Positions 1-10,437 of a DNA stretch of 64,000 nt are shown here, piece after piece. The notes beneath the pieces were generated by a model. It had not been told where the DNA came from, made no database searches, and saw only the letters and a list, made by a program, of their open reading frames with translations. Each line of letters opens with the position of its first letter. The first letter of the stretch is position 1. The stretch is from a virus. A program made the translations under genes and the position numbers. Location of the stretch: positions 62,001 to 126,000 of IMG/VR virus record IMGVR_UViG_3300045996_002337; one strand, 5' to 3'.

Positions 1-3000
1 TTGGTGTGGAAACAACCTACAGTGCCGATGGGTGTTGTCAGCACGACCCTTCCATTGACGATCACAGGTATCCAGAACGTTGTCAACTTCCTGTACGGAT
101 ATGCGGCCTACTTGACCGATCGCGGATGGGAATTCAATCAACCATCTGAACACAACATTGACGCTGAAACTGGTCGCACCCGCAACTTCCAATTGGAAAT
201 TGAAAAATTCGTGGATGCTTGCTACGTTGGTCTAGAAGTAGATCAAGGCCACGTTGTGAACCCTTTCATTGATAGGGCGTGGTTCAATCAAGAAACTGGC
301 CTGATGTCTGAGTTCATTGACACATCCCTCTTTGATGTCACAGGTCACCCTGGCGTCTTTGACGCCCTAGGCGTGAAGTACAAGAAAGATGATCTCGATG
401 TTGTTCGCACTAATGCGCAGTCGTCGTTTGGCGCAACCGGACCGATGTTCTCTGCTCATATTCAGGTAGACGACTTCGAGCACCTGTTCATCTTTAACAA
501 CTTCTCGCAGCCTTCGACAGCATCTGGTCTTCTGTACGATCCATTTTCGGGCGGGCGCGTGATGACCTACAAGTTCAATGGGCGCAAACAGGCCTCGACG
601 ACCATGCGACCAGAGTTTGGTGGTCACTTCCTGGTCGGAAACAAGGTTCACCAGAACTTGCAGGCGTCAACTGATAACGTTGCAAACTTCTACGATCCTA
701 ACCGCGCGTTTGAGAATGAAACCACATCGCGTCACGCCCTCGCTCTTCTTGGCTTCAATACCAAGCAGTACTTTGACGACCTCGACATCTCAAACAAGAC
801 GCAGTTCAATTTCTGGCGTGGCCTGATTCAGGCCAAGGGCACGAACATGTCTATCGCCGCCTACCTCAACAACAATCGTTTTGATGATGCGAAGATTGAT
901 GAGTATTGGGCCTACAAGGTGGCGGAGTACGGCGATGCCCGACAGCGCGAGTATCCTGAGCTTAAGCTTTCTGTCAACGACGCCCTGACACAGTTCACAC
1001 AGCTTCAATTTGACGCAGCAGGTGGCGAGGGGCCAGGTGAACTAAGCGGCTTCTCGCAGATTAGTCGTTTCGATGAAAGTCGGTGGTTCAGCATCGATGA
1101 TATGGATCAAGACACTTACTTCAAAGCTGAGGTCGTAGGCACCTTCAAGAAGCAGGCGGTAGAGGGTGAGATCATCACGTTGCCGTTTATTGCTGACAAC
1201 CTTGAGCCAACAAGTGTAACTGGAGCTGCGGGATCTTTCGAGATCATTAACGCCACCACTATCATGGTGACAACGCTCGGCTCTGTCCAGGCTGACGGCA
1301 CGAACTTCAGCGTGATTGGTTATGGTCCTGCACGGCCACGTTTCAACCCAGTCAAACTATTCAACTACGTTGAAGATGAGTTGGTTGCTGAAATTTCGCT
1401 ATGGCATCCCGCTGCTGGCATCCATACCCCAGCAGCGATCGAAAGCATCAATGTAATCTCAGATCAAAACCCAGCGAAGTACAACTACTCGACGCTGTCT
1501 CTAAACAACAGCTCGTACGATCCGCTCCGGGCCTGGGGTGAGAATGAAGTTGGCCGCGTTTGGTTTGATACCCGTAACCTTGACTACCTCCCGTACTATG
1601 ATGAAAATGTCTTCTTGACACTTGATGAGAGATTGAGCCGTTGGGGCACTCTCGCCGATTACGCAAGCGTTGATGTATACGAATGGGTTCAATCTTCAGT
1701 GCCGCCGTCAGAGTACAACGTGCTGGCACAAGAGCAGGCTGGAGATGCGGATTTAGATCCAAACACAAAGGCAGCAGGTGAAGTCGCCAACCGCCAAACT
1801 TACGTACGTAACCGCCTGTGGTCTATTCGCCCTGTCGCATGGTCTTACTCGCCAGTTCCTGTTGACGTAGATTGGGGAGCAACACCGCCGTTTGTTGGCG
1901 GTTCTACTGATGCGCAACTTTCATTCAGCGATGGTTTGGCGTCACTTGACCGTGGCACATTTGCAGAATATGGCATCTTTGCGGGCATGCGTATTGGCGC
2001 ATGGAACAATGATGAAGTAAACCCTGCTCCATTGAGCGAATATCTTATCGAAGATGAATTCACCAAGGTCCTCAAGACAATTGATGGCGCTGCTTGGACA
2101 ACGCAGCCATCGACAACCGCTCTTGAGTGCTCAGTCGATGTGATTGCGTCTGGATACTCCAGCATCTCAGGGCAGCTTCTTTTCTCAGCAGCGCCAGTTG
2201 AAACGATTGGCAATGCTACAGATGAAAATGGCCTAGTAATTTCTTGGGGTGTGGATGTTCCAATGCGAGTCACTGAAGTTGGAAGTGGTGACAGCGAGTA
2301 TGTGATTGTTAGCTCAGGCGTTGGTGCAAATTCCTCAGCCTTGCTCTATGGCGCGACAGTTTCAGTTATTGCAGGAGAGAAGATCACCGTTGAGCTTCCG
2401 GCGTTTGGCCTAACTGTCATTGTTACAATCGCAGAGGCAGGCGAGTTCCCAATTGATTCGATTCGTAACGCAATCGTTAGCGCCCTGGGTGACAAACTCG
2501 TCGTGCGAGATGCTGTTGTAATCTCACCAATCGTGCCAGGCGCTGTTGTTGACATGTCAAACGATCTGCAGGACAATGATTTCCGTTTTGGATGGAGAGC
2601 TTGGTCTGTACCATCTCAAGCGCAGCTTGCTGCTGATGCTGTGCAGCCGTATTCCTCGTGGAAACCGTATGTTGGTGAATTCATGCCAATCGTGGGTAAC
2701 ATGACGCAGGTGCAGGACGCGGTTCAGTACGCCAGAGAGCCATTGTCCCTTAACGATGGCACGATCATCGAGCGTTACAAAACGACCTGGTCGAATTGGC
2801 GGGTTCTTGAAAATGAACGCAAGTCGGTCACCGCCGTAGGTCTTGAAAATGGCGAGCCTGTTCTTTTCACTTTTGACGAGAACATCGACCCTGCGCGGGT
2901 ATCTGTGTATGTGAATGGTATTGCCCAGCTAAAGGCTGCCTATACAATCACTGGTAAGACGGTCACGGTGCATTCTGTTCGCCGAGCTTCCACTGCCACT

Positions 3001-3948
3001 GTCATCATTCGTAAGTACGAGCCGTCTCTGGCCGAACTTGCCTTTGATCCAGATGTCGCTGATAACTTGGCCTTCCAGCAGCAATTTAAGCAAGACTACG
3101 AGTACGTTGCACAGCCGGTGCGTGACAACGAAGGTTCATTGACACAAATGCGTTATTTCTTCTGGGTCAAGAATAAGACGACGACAGCCATTGGCAAGAA
3201 GCTTTCAGTTCAAGCGATCACGCAGGAACTGCAAGAAGGTCCATCAAACTACCTGACCTTCCAGCATTTCTTAGAATCTAATTGGGCCCAGCCGAAGAGA
3301 TACGACGCAATTACGATTTCAGGTCTGTCGTATGTCGTCACGAAAGATGACACGTTTAAGCTGCGTTTCACCCGCGATTTTACCCTACGTGATGAACCAG
3401 AAGAACTGAACCTGAAGAACACTCACACTGAATGGGCGTTGATTCGTGCTGGTCAGAAGACACGTATTCCTGAAACACTTTGGCAAAAATTGACAGATAG
3501 CGTAGCTGGAGAAGACGCAGCTGGAAATGCCGTGCCAGCGGTTCGTCGTGTCCTGTATGACGAACGCAATGGAACGCGCACCCAGTTCGGCTTTAACCGC
3601 GAGCAAACCCTGGCCCCGTCCAATTTGCTCAGGTCGTCAATTGCTCATACCATCGTAAATACTACCTTGGTTGATTCGAGTGGTTCTGTCCCGGTTCCAG
3701 ATTACATTTCGTTCTTGGATTTGGATGATGCAGATGCGTGGTTTGCAGATGCAACGACAGCTCGTAAAACGATGACAGATATTTGGAATTCTGCGAAGGT
3801 TGAACAGGTAAACGAGATCTTTTTTGCTGCGCTGAATGATATTCTAGCAAGCAACTATCAGCTCTCAGATATCTTCAAGACGTCGCGCCTTTCAGCCTAC
3901 TCAATTAAAGTGGTGCGAGCCGCTGCAGTACCACAAACTTATGAGTGA
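1..3948 (+). CDS. giant virion structural protein, 5' truncated
   Basis: The frame is open from base 1, so the true N-terminus lies outside the window; 1315 residues are visible. No catalytic motif is recognised. The sequence is rich in Asn, Asp, Thr and Val with beta-type composition and is followed 26 bases later by another giant protein of similar character, then appendage and fibre genes. By position and composition I infer a baseplate or tail-appendage structural protein; T4-like giant phages often carry such thousand-residue proteins next to fibre genes. Exact role unknown. The first codon shown is TTG, but this should not be read as the start. Confidence 0.75.
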   Translation: MVWKQPTVPMGVVSTTLPLTITGIQNVVNFLYGYAAYLTDRGWEFNQPSEHNIDAETGRTRNFQLEIEKFVDACYVGLEVDQGHVVNPFIDRAWFNQETGLMSEFIDTSLFDVTGHPGVFDALGVKYKKDDLDVVRTNAQSSFGATGPMFSAHIQVDDFEHLFIFNNFSQPSTASGLLYDPFSGGRVMTYKFNGRKQASTTMRPEFGGHFLVGNKVHQNLQASTDNVANFYDPNRAFENETTSRHALALLGFNTKQYFDDLDISNKTQFNFWRGLIQAKGTNMSIAAYLNNNRFDDAKIDEYWAYKVAEYGDARQREYPELKLSVNDALTQFTQLQFDAAGGEGPGELSGFSQISRFDESRWFSIDDMDQDTYFKAEVVGTFKKQAVEGEIITLPFIADNLEPTSVTGAAGSFEIINATTIMVTTLGSVQADGTNFSVIGYGPARPRFNPVKLFNYVEDELVAEISLWHPAAGIHTPAAIESINVISDQNPAKYNYSTLSLNNSSYDPLRAWGENEVGRVWFDTRNLDYLPYYDENVFLTLDERLSRWGTLADYASVDVYEWVQSSVPPSEYNVLAQEQAGDADLDPNTKAAGEVANRQTYVRNRLWSIRPVAWSYSPVPVDVDWGATPPFVGGSTDAQLSFSDGLASLDRGTFAEYGIFAGMRIGAWNNDEVNPAPLSEYLIEDEFTKVLKTIDGAAWTTQPSTTALECSVDVIASGYSSISGQLLFSAAPVETIGNATDENGLVISWGVDVPMRVTEVGSGDSEYVIVSSGVGANSSALLYGATVSVIAGEKITVELPAFGLTVIVTIAEAGEFPIDSIRNAIVSALGDKLVVRDAVVISPIVPGAVVDMSNDLQDNDFRFGWRAWSVPSQAQLAADAVQPYSSWKPYVGEFMPIVGNMTQVQDAVQYAREPLSLNDGTIIERYKTTWSNWRVLENERKSVTAVGLENGEPVLFTFDENIDPARVSVYVNGIAQLKAAYTITGKTVTVHSVRRASTATVIIRKYEPSLAELAFDPDVADNLAFQQQFKQDYEYVAQPVRDNEGSLTQMRYFFWVKNKTTTAIGKKLSVQAITQELQEGPSNYLTFQHFLESNWAQPKRYDAITISGLSYVVTKDDTFKLRFTRDFTLRDEPEELNLKNTHTEWALIRAGQKTRIPETLWQKLTDSVAGEDAAGNAVPAVRRVLYDERNGTRTQFGFNREQTLAPSNLLRSSIAHTIVNTTLVDSSGSVPVPDYISFLDLDDADAWFADATTARKTMTDIWNSAKVEQVNEIFFAALNDILASNYQLSDIFKTSRLSAYSIKVVRAAAVPQTYE

Positions 3949-3974
3949 TCTAAACACCTCTGCTCAGGTCAAGA

Positions 3975-6900
3975 ATGGCTAACACGCAAAATAAAAACAG
4001 CCAGTACATCAATTCGTTAGTCTCGTTTATTCTAGACACGAAACCGTACCACAGCAAGCTTTCAGAGACTGTCGAGGAATACCAGTTCCTCGACACCGCC
4101 AAGGTAAAGTTTACAGAGCGCCTTTCAATCCGCGCTAAGCTCAGCGGTACCTGGCTCTATAACTATTTCTCTGGTGCAAATCCAAACTTTAGAACTTCGG
4201 TCATTCATCGTCTTGAAGCTCCTATGTTTGCGCGCGATCGCTTTACTGTTGGCGCAGATGAGCACAAGGATCTAGCCCTTGTTCCGTATGCCTACTCCAA
4301 GAAGGCATTTGACGGTGTAGGGGTCAATGCCGTTCTTGTACGCAGGGCAAGCGGTGCCGCAGAACCATTCACAGAGTCAGTTGATTACTTTCAAAGTCAC
4401 GGGGCATTCCAATTTCAAATCAAGCAGACCCATGACGCGAACGGTGAGTTTGTGCCGCTGTGGACATCCTCAATGGACAACGGAGTTGTAGGTCAATCCA
4501 TTGCCAACACTCGCACCCTCGCCCTAGATCGAACAAATCCAAGCAGCGCGATCAATCGTGTAATTGCATTGCTGTCTGAAGTACAGGCGGCCGTAACTGC
4601 TGCAGGTGGTGATGTCGATGTGCAACGTGAACTTGATCTTCTTTTCGAGATCATTGCGGCCGACAACCTTCCACAGAGCTATGAAGCGCTCATTGCATGG
4701 CTCGGCGTGAATCCCTTGATTCTCGTTGATCGTGAAGAACTTGCCGTAAATTTGCATCTTCAATCTCCGCCATTGTTCTTTGGTCAATTTTCTGACATTG
4801 GCATCCGTGAAAGCGGGCTTGCGCAATATGAATCTGTCGAAAGTGCGCACGTTAGAGTGTTTGATATTCAATCGACACCAGAGGGTAACTACGAAGAGTG
4901 GACGCTTACCGCGGTGGATGAAGACACCCCACTGTATCGTGTCTCAGGCTCGGTATCGAACTTCATTGGCTTCGTAGTTGCCGGCGATGACTTCTCTTCG
5001 CCGGAAAAAGTTTCATTCAAAACTGAGCATATTTCCCAGGCAGCAGTTGGGCATTCGGTTTCATTTGCGCCTGCAAACAAACTAATCATTCACCCTAACG
5101 CCCCACTTGAAACTTGGAACATCATCAAGGTCAATCCAATTGCCCATGATCGCCCGTACTTGGTGTCAACAGGCTACGGAAAAATTCAAGACAGTAATGG
5201 AGTGGTTGGTAAGGTCACAGTTCTTGATCCAACCCTTCCAACGACAGACATTGTGCTAGAGGCAAGATCAAACGGAACGACATTCGACCTGTCTAGCAGT
5301 GCAGACCCCACCCACACTGGTGTCGCGAATGCTGGCGTTCCATTTAACGATGGGCGAATTGCATTCACAATCATCCCCGGCATTCAGCCGTTCGCGACAG
5401 GTGATCGCTTTTACATTCCAATTGAGAACCTTCCTGCGTCTGCCGAGAACGTCGATCTTGGATATGGGTATGACTTGGATCCATATGACAATGATCAACT
5501 ACTCGATGATCAAGGCAGAAAAGTCGGCTTCTTTTATGATGGTCGATTCACGGATTATGACACATCCCTCTTGAACATTGAGGTAAGTGAAGCTGCGGTT
5601 TCAGGCAGAAAGTGGAGGGCCCGGGCTCTTCCTTCTGCAAATGCAATTGCCACCATCAAGAAAGATGGCAGTGGTCCAAACATTCGTATTGACCTAACTG
5701 ATGCCACCTCTGGCGTTGCCCCAGATCCCGCGCTTGATTCTGTACCGCTTTACTCAATGGATGGCGACGCAAATACTGCAGCAGATCTTTTCCTTTACTA
5801 CGCCGACACCTTCAGTGTCGAGTACTCGGACGATGATTTTGTTACAACTGTGCCGGTATCAACCGTTGGCGTCGGACAGACATTCAACTCGGTGGCGCAT
5901 GGCGTGAAGTTTACCATCCAGCCGGGCTCAAAGCCGTTTGTTGCTGTGTCTTCAGATGACGGCTTGGCTAAACCTCGCGTCGAGGGTGGTGACGTTTTCA
6001 GCTTCACTGTTAACAATCCGTTCCCTTCGGTAGCGGATGGCGGGCAAGTAGGCCTGACTTCATCGGCAATTCCACGCCTGCAAATGCACAGCGATGGTTT
6101 TCATTATGCGCCCGCGGCCCGTTGGACAGTTACATTTACATCGCCAACTGAGTACGTTGTCTCTGCTACCCAGTTGGGTGAGAACGAAGAGGTTCCACTT
6201 GCGGGGTCACCAATCTCAGGAACACTGACGACGCCAGGTGCAGGCGGCCGAGAAGGCCGTTCGTTTAACGCTCTCGGCGTTCACTTCACGGTGGTGCCAA
6301 ACGCTGGCATTTATCCTGGCGATACGTTCACGTTTCAAACGTTCGCTCGTAAGCCTTCATATTTGGTTCATGGATCTGTTTCTGGGTGGGCTGGCGAAGC
6401 TGTTGTCGGACAATATTTCTGGAACGGTAAGATAGGTTTCAAGCTTGACGCTCCTACAGCGAACCTATATCAAAATGGAATCATCGTAGAAGATCACTCT
6501 ACGGTCGGCTTCACTCTAAATCGGGTGCGTGAAGATCTAGGTACCGTTGCCTACCTCATTACAAAAACAGAGACTGGCTACATGGTGTCAAGAACTGACA
6601 CTGGCGTCCTTGGGTTTGTTGGAGCTACTGGTGAATTCAATGATACATATGTGTCGTTTGCACTTACCGGCGCAACGTTCGATGAAATCAAGTTAGACAT
6701 CAGCAGCCATGATTTCCCACTGTTTAATGGCCAGGACCTCGTTATCCTGCGCCCTACTATTGGCAGCAAGCTTCCAAAAACTGGTGAGCACGTCATTGTA
6801 GAAAAAACTGAGGATTCAAGGTTTGGTATTAGCCTGACGCCGGGCGGCACCGACATGAGTGCTCTCGCACCGATTACGATCGACCCGCGCTTCATTGATA

Positions 6901-8075
6901 CTGATACAAACAGCCCGATTCCGCTGTCATTCACCAGTCCAGAAACTGCAATTCTGCGCGGATGGTTGCCACTCACAGTAGAAAAGTTCGACAGCTCGAC
7001 GTCCGTGGCAGAATTTTCAGATCCCGTTACGAGTTACCTGTTCAAGAGCGCGGCAACCGGTTTGACCGTCGGCTCAATCAAGCAGCAAACAACCGACTTG
7101 AATGGACCCACCGTATTTGAATGGGATGCTGACTTCTTTGCCCAGTATCTGCCGCTGAACGCTGAGGCAAACTTTGTAACGCTGGGAACCGGCTGGAACG
7201 ATAAGACCAATGTTCGCATTTCAGAAAGCGTAAAGTTTTTGATTAGCGGTGGCGCCCTCGACGGTAGCTTCATGTTCAACGATGAGATTGGCGTTGATTT
7301 TATTGAAGACACGTTCATGCATATCGGCTTGAACCCTGAGGACCAAACTGAAGTCGTTATCAATGATGGACCATTTGTTGGGTTTGTTCGTGGTTACGAT
7401 AACGTACTCTTTGACGAGACAGGGTATGATGAAGGTCAACCGCCTGACATCTACTCCCTCATGGCCCGAGCCAACCTAACACAGCAAGAACAGGCAGACA
7501 TTCTTGATTCTTGGAACTTCTTTATCGGTGGAGATTTGGTTCCAACGACCGCCGAGCAGTGGGCCTACCTTCGCGCTCGACTAGCTGAGGATCCAAATCC
7601 GGGCCTTACAACTACAGACAAGTTTGGATATCCATCTGTTGGCCTTGCAATGGACATCAAGACCGATCCTGTGAACACTGCCTCGGCACAGTTCCAAGAA
7701 GCAATGGTCGTTTTCTCTGTAGATTCAGGCAACCTGCATGACGTTCGCCCATATGATATTGGAAGCATCGACCTTCAGGAAAGCAGCACCGCAATCATGT
7801 ATTCTGGCTCGCTGCCACCAGTGCCAACGTCTGTCCCGGCAGGTGCCACGTTTGAAACATTCGAGACACCGCTCGAGGTTCAAGTGCCTTCTCGAATTTT
7901 TGAGATCACATTTAACGCCTCACCCGCACAGCTTGATACGTTGAACCCACAGTTTTCCATCTGGCTGCCCGGCTACCCAGCACCCCAAGCCGTTCCAACG
8001 GTAGAGAAGGTCTCCGCAGGAAAATATCGTTTCTCAATCGCGCGAGCGTCCGAAGCGAAGATAATCGTTGGTTGA
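3975..8075 (+). CDS. giant virion structural protein
   Basis: A 1366-residue protein starting at ATG 3975, 26 bases after the previous gene. The N-terminal 60 residues contain an ILDTKPYHSKL stretch that I associate with large structural proteins of T4-like phages; the remainder is beta-rich, low in Cys, with several Gly/Thr/Val-rich segments suggestive of stacked beta domains. No enzyme motif seen. It sits between another giant protein and the appendage/fibre genes, so a baseplate or long appendage component is likely. The stop codon lies just before the late-promoter-like box at 8083. Confidence 0.75.
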   Translation: MANTQNKNSQYINSLVSFILDTKPYHSKLSETVEEYQFLDTAKVKFTERLSIRAKLSGTWLYNYFSGANPNFRTSVIHRLEAPMFARDRFTVGADEHKDLALVPYAYSKKAFDGVGVNAVLVRRASGAAEPFTESVDYFQSHGAFQFQIKQTHDANGEFVPLWTSSMDNGVVGQSIANTRTLALDRTNPSSAINRVIALLSEVQAAVTAAGGDVDVQRELDLLFEIIAADNLPQSYEALIAWLGVNPLILVDREELAVNLHLQSPPLFFGQFSDIGIRESGLAQYESVESAHVRVFDIQSTPEGNYEEWTLTAVDEDTPLYRVSGSVSNFIGFVVAGDDFSSPEKVSFKTEHISQAAVGHSVSFAPANKLIIHPNAPLETWNIIKVNPIAHDRPYLVSTGYGKIQDSNGVVGKVTVLDPTLPTTDIVLEARSNGTTFDLSSSADPTHTGVANAGVPFNDGRIAFTIIPGIQPFATGDRFYIPIENLPASAENVDLGYGYDLDPYDNDQLLDDQGRKVGFFYDGRFTDYDTSLLNIEVSEAAVSGRKWRARALPSANAIATIKKDGSGPNIRIDLTDATSGVAPDPALDSVPLYSMDGDANTAADLFLYYADTFSVEYSDDDFVTTVPVSTVGVGQTFNSVAHGVKFTIQPGSKPFVAVSSDDGLAKPRVEGGDVFSFTVNNPFPSVADGGQVGLTSSAIPRLQMHSDGFHYAPAARWTVTFTSPTEYVVSATQLGENEEVPLAGSPISGTLTTPGAGGREGRSFNALGVHFTVVPNAGIYPGDTFTFQTFARKPSYLVHGSVSGWAGEAVVGQYFWNGKIGFKLDAPTANLYQNGIIVEDHSTVGFTLNRVREDLGTVAYLITKTETGYMVSRTDTGVLGFVGATGEFNDTYVSFALTGATFDEIKLDISSHDFPLFNGQDLVILRPTIGSKLPKTGEHVIVEKTEDSRFGISLTPGGTDMSALAPITIDPRFIDTDTNSPIPLSFTSPETAILRGWLPLTVEKFDSSTSVAEFSDPVTSYLFKSAATGLTVGSIKQQTTDLNGPTVFEWDADFFAQYLPLNAEANFVTLGTGWNDKTNVRISESVKFLISGGALDGSFMFNDEIGVDFIEDTFMHIGLNPEDQTEVVINDGPFVGFVRGYDNVLFDETGYDEGQPPDIYSLMARANLTQQEQADILDSWNFFIGGDLVPTTAEQWAYLRARLAEDPNPGLTTTDKFGYPSVGLAMDIKTDPVNTASAQFQEAMVVFSVDSGNLHDVRPYDIGSIDLQESSTAIMYSGSLPPVPTSVPAGATFETFETPLEVQVPSRIFEITFNASPAQLDTLNPQFSIWLPGYPAPQAVPTVEKVSAGKYRFSIARASEAKIIVG

Positions 8076-8082
8076 CCTTTTC

Positions 8083-8090
8083 GATAAATA
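8083..8090 (+). promoter_or_regulatory. T4-type late promoter box GATAAATA
   Basis: GATAAATA lies 26 nt before ATG 8117 and just after the stop of the upstream gene. It matches the T4 late consensus TATAAATA in 7 of 8 positions. It lies inside the longer TTG-started reading frame, which argues for the internal ATG as start. Confidence 0.7.
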
Positions 8091-8116
8091 GTCCGAATAA
8101 CCCACTAGGATTTCAT

Positions 8117-8749
8117 ATGCAAGAAGCTCTAAAAACCACAGTTGTTGGCCACGTTCTTATCAAGGACGATCTTGGCAACGTGCTGGTGGACAAAACAAAT
8201 GCCATCCACCCGAAGAACATGGCCACTGCAATTGCTCGCGGTCTTTCAAACACCGCCAACTTTCAGGTCTACAAGCTCAAGCTAGGTAACCAGGGAACTT
8301 ACATTGACAGCTCCCAACAGATCGTGTTTCGTCCGCCTAACGTTTCTGGCGATACCGCTGATCTGTACAACCCAACCTATGTTGAAATTGTTGATGACGC
8401 GGATGCTAGCGTAGGTAGTGGAAACTCGGTAACGTTCTCGAACATTCCAGCTTCTACAAACACCCGCGTAATTATTACTGCTGTCGTGTCAGCGAACGAG
8501 GCCATCAATCGCGCAACTGACGAGGCTGACAGCGCTACACCGACGCCAGACGCAGAAACAGACGCCACACTTGATCCAGACAGCCAGTTCTTCTTTGACG
8601 AACTTGGTCTCTTCACGCGGGAAACATCTGGTACAATGCTTGATGGTGCGGGCGAGCTGATGCTTAGTCACCTCATTTTCAGCCCGATTGAACACACAGG
8701 TTCACGTGAGCTGACAATTGTGTACTCCCTGACAATTTCCGTTTCCTAA
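8117..8749 (+). CDS. virion appendage/fibre-associated protein
   Basis: A 210-residue protein. The frame opens at TTG 8072, overlapping the previous stop, but ATG 8117 has an AGGA ribosome site six bases upstream and follows the late promoter box, so I use it. The sequence is Thr/Asn/Asp rich, beta type, with an acidic low-complexity stretch around residues 135-160. No recognised enzyme motif. Position between giant tail proteins and a PKD-domain protein suggests a tail-appendage or adaptor subunit. Confidence 0.7.
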   Translation: MQEALKTTVVGHVLIKDDLGNVLVDKTNAIHPKNMATAIARGLSNTANFQVYKLKLGNQGTYIDSSQQIVFRPPNVSGDTADLYNPTYVEIVDDADASVGSGNSVTFSNIPASTNTRVIITAVVSANEAINRATDEADSATPTPDAETDATLDPDSQFFFDELGLFTRETSGTMLDGAGELMLSHLIFSPIEHTGSRELTIVYSLTISVS

Positions 8750-8781
8750 TCGACCTTGAGGTCACACAACACGGAAGCATT

Positions 8782-10437
8782 ATGCGACTAACCTTTAGGC
8801 AAGGCATCGCCAGATATCAGACCGACATTTATGGGACCCCAACATTCCTTAGAAAGTCTGTATCGCCCGATGGTTTTGTGGACCTCATTGTTTCGCCGGA
8901 TCCAACAATTGTAGTGTTCGCGCACAAGGCTGCGACGTACATTGTGGAGGAGAGCCGAACTGTTGCTGGTGCGTGGGGACCTTTCCCCGCTAGTGGACCG
9001 ACAAAGTATCTCTACTGGGACATCAACTTACTTGATGCATCCCTTACACGAGGTTTCACAGCGCTTCTTCCAATTGTTGGAACAGAGAAGCCAGTTGAGC
9101 CAGCAATTGATCAGCACTGGTTTGATAAAACAAATCACCAGATGAAGGTCTGGAACGGGACAAAATGGATTGAGAAGCTGCGCGTGTTTGCGGCGAGCTA
9201 TTCCTCAGGCGCCATCCTTCACCCCATGCCGTTAGGTACACAGGCCGGAGAAAATGGTCACTTTGAGGCTGGCAATTTAGTTCTTGATACCTTTCAGAAA
9301 CCGCTTCGACAGTCAGACGGTACGTTCGTTACCTCAGCGAGTGAGCTGTCAATTATCAACGCCGCCACAAAGAAGGTGAAGTTTGAAGCTGAGATCTATA
9401 GCGGACTAGCAGAGGAGTACATCGCGCAGTTCAGCTTTGTGCAATCGCGGCCGGGGCGGCGCATTATTCTCGCGCGTAGCGATGATTGGAAGAGCCGTAT
9501 CTCTGGAATTGTCACTGAAGATCTACATCAAAATGAAGTTGGCAACGTCGTGACGGATGGTCTCGTGCGCTTCGAACAGTGGAACTGGGCACCAGAGACC
9601 ATTGGAAAGCCAATTTTCTGTGGTCCCACAGGTGAGGTAACGTTGATCCCACCAACAATTGGTGTTCATCAAATCGCTGGGTACGTTTACGATAAGGACA
9701 GTGTGTTCATCAACGTTAAGCAGGCCGTAATTTTAGATGACTTGAGCCCGCTTTCACCGGTTGATAACACGCAACCGATGCTCGCTCCTGTCGCGTCATT
9801 TACCGCAACGCCAGCAGTTGGAACTGTGCCGCTCACAGTTACGTTTAACAGCACGTCACTTCATAATCCAACTTTGATCGAATGGGATTTCTTTGGCACT
9901 GGCGAGGTGGACGCGGTTGGTGAATCCGTATCTTTCACTTACCGCGATGCTGGAACGTATTCTGTAAGGTTGCGCGCCTCAAACATTTTTGGTCAAGATG
10001 AAGAGGTAAAAACTGGAGTCATTAAGGTGAATCCAACATCTGCACCGAATCTGCAAACGAATTTAGGAATTCAACTCTCCGGCCCGCTTCAAGTTGAAAC
10101 CTCACAGGAATTTGCCATCTCAGTCATCGTGTCAAATGATGGTAACCTACATTCCACTGAGGTGGCTCGAATCATTGAAATTGATGACGTAGTTGGCGTT
10201 CCAGTTACTATTTCAAGCTCACCGTCTGGTAGCATCATCAATCATGTGGGCACAAAAACAATCCTGGCGCTGCCTGTAATTTCAATGCTTGGAACTGGTG
10301 AGTACCGCAGCACGTCATTTAATCTGACGGCGCCGTCTGTGATCGGCCCTTTCCGTGTTATCGCAAATGTTCAAAGCCCGGAAACAGACAGCACGATGGC
10401 CGATAACAGCGCTGAACTATTGATCAGGGTCAAATAA
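8782..10437 (+). CDS. PKD-domain virion surface protein
   Basis: 551 residues. Residues roughly 335-415 form a PKD (Ig-like) domain: a P-x-A-S-F-T-A-x-P start, an EWDFFG core and a YRDAGTY-S-V-R-L-R-A-S-N closing motif are all visible. The C-terminal region after it also looks Ig/CARDB-like (paired conserved hydrophobic strands around SVIVSNDGN). Such domains in phages decorate tails, fibres or capsids and help weak surface binding. Start ATG 8782 follows GGAA. The last base of the stop is the first base of the next start (TAATG). Confidence 0.75.
   Translation: MRLTFRQGIARYQTDIYGTPTFLRKSVSPDGFVDLIVSPDPTIVVFAHKAATYIVEESRTVAGAWGPFPASGPTKYLYWDINLLDASLTRGFTALLPIVGTEKPVEPAIDQHWFDKTNHQMKVWNGTKWIEKLRVFAASYSSGAILHPMPLGTQAGENGHFEAGNLVLDTFQKPLRQSDGTFVTSASELSIINAATKKVKFEAEIYSGLAEEYIAQFSFVQSRPGRRIILARSDDWKSRISGIVTEDLHQNEVGNVVTDGLVRFEQWNWAPETIGKPIFCGPTGEVTLIPPTIGVHQIAGYVYDKDSVFINVKQAVILDDLSPLSPVDNTQPMLAPVASFTATPAVGTVPLTVTFNSTSLHNPTLIEWDFFGTGEVDAVGESVSFTYRDAGTYSVRLRASNIFGQDEEVKTGVIKVNPTSAPNLQTNLGIQLSGPLQVETSQEFAISVIVSNDGNLHSTEVARIIEIDDVVGVPVTISSSPSGSIINHVGTKTILALPVISMLGTGEYRSTSFNLTAPSVIGPFRVIANVQSPETDSTMADNSAELLIRVK

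Noticed and set aside
8072-8116. TTG start giving 15 extra residues to the 210-residue appendage protein
   Set aside because: The extension overlaps the previous stop and contains the late promoter box; ATG 8117 has a better ribosome site.
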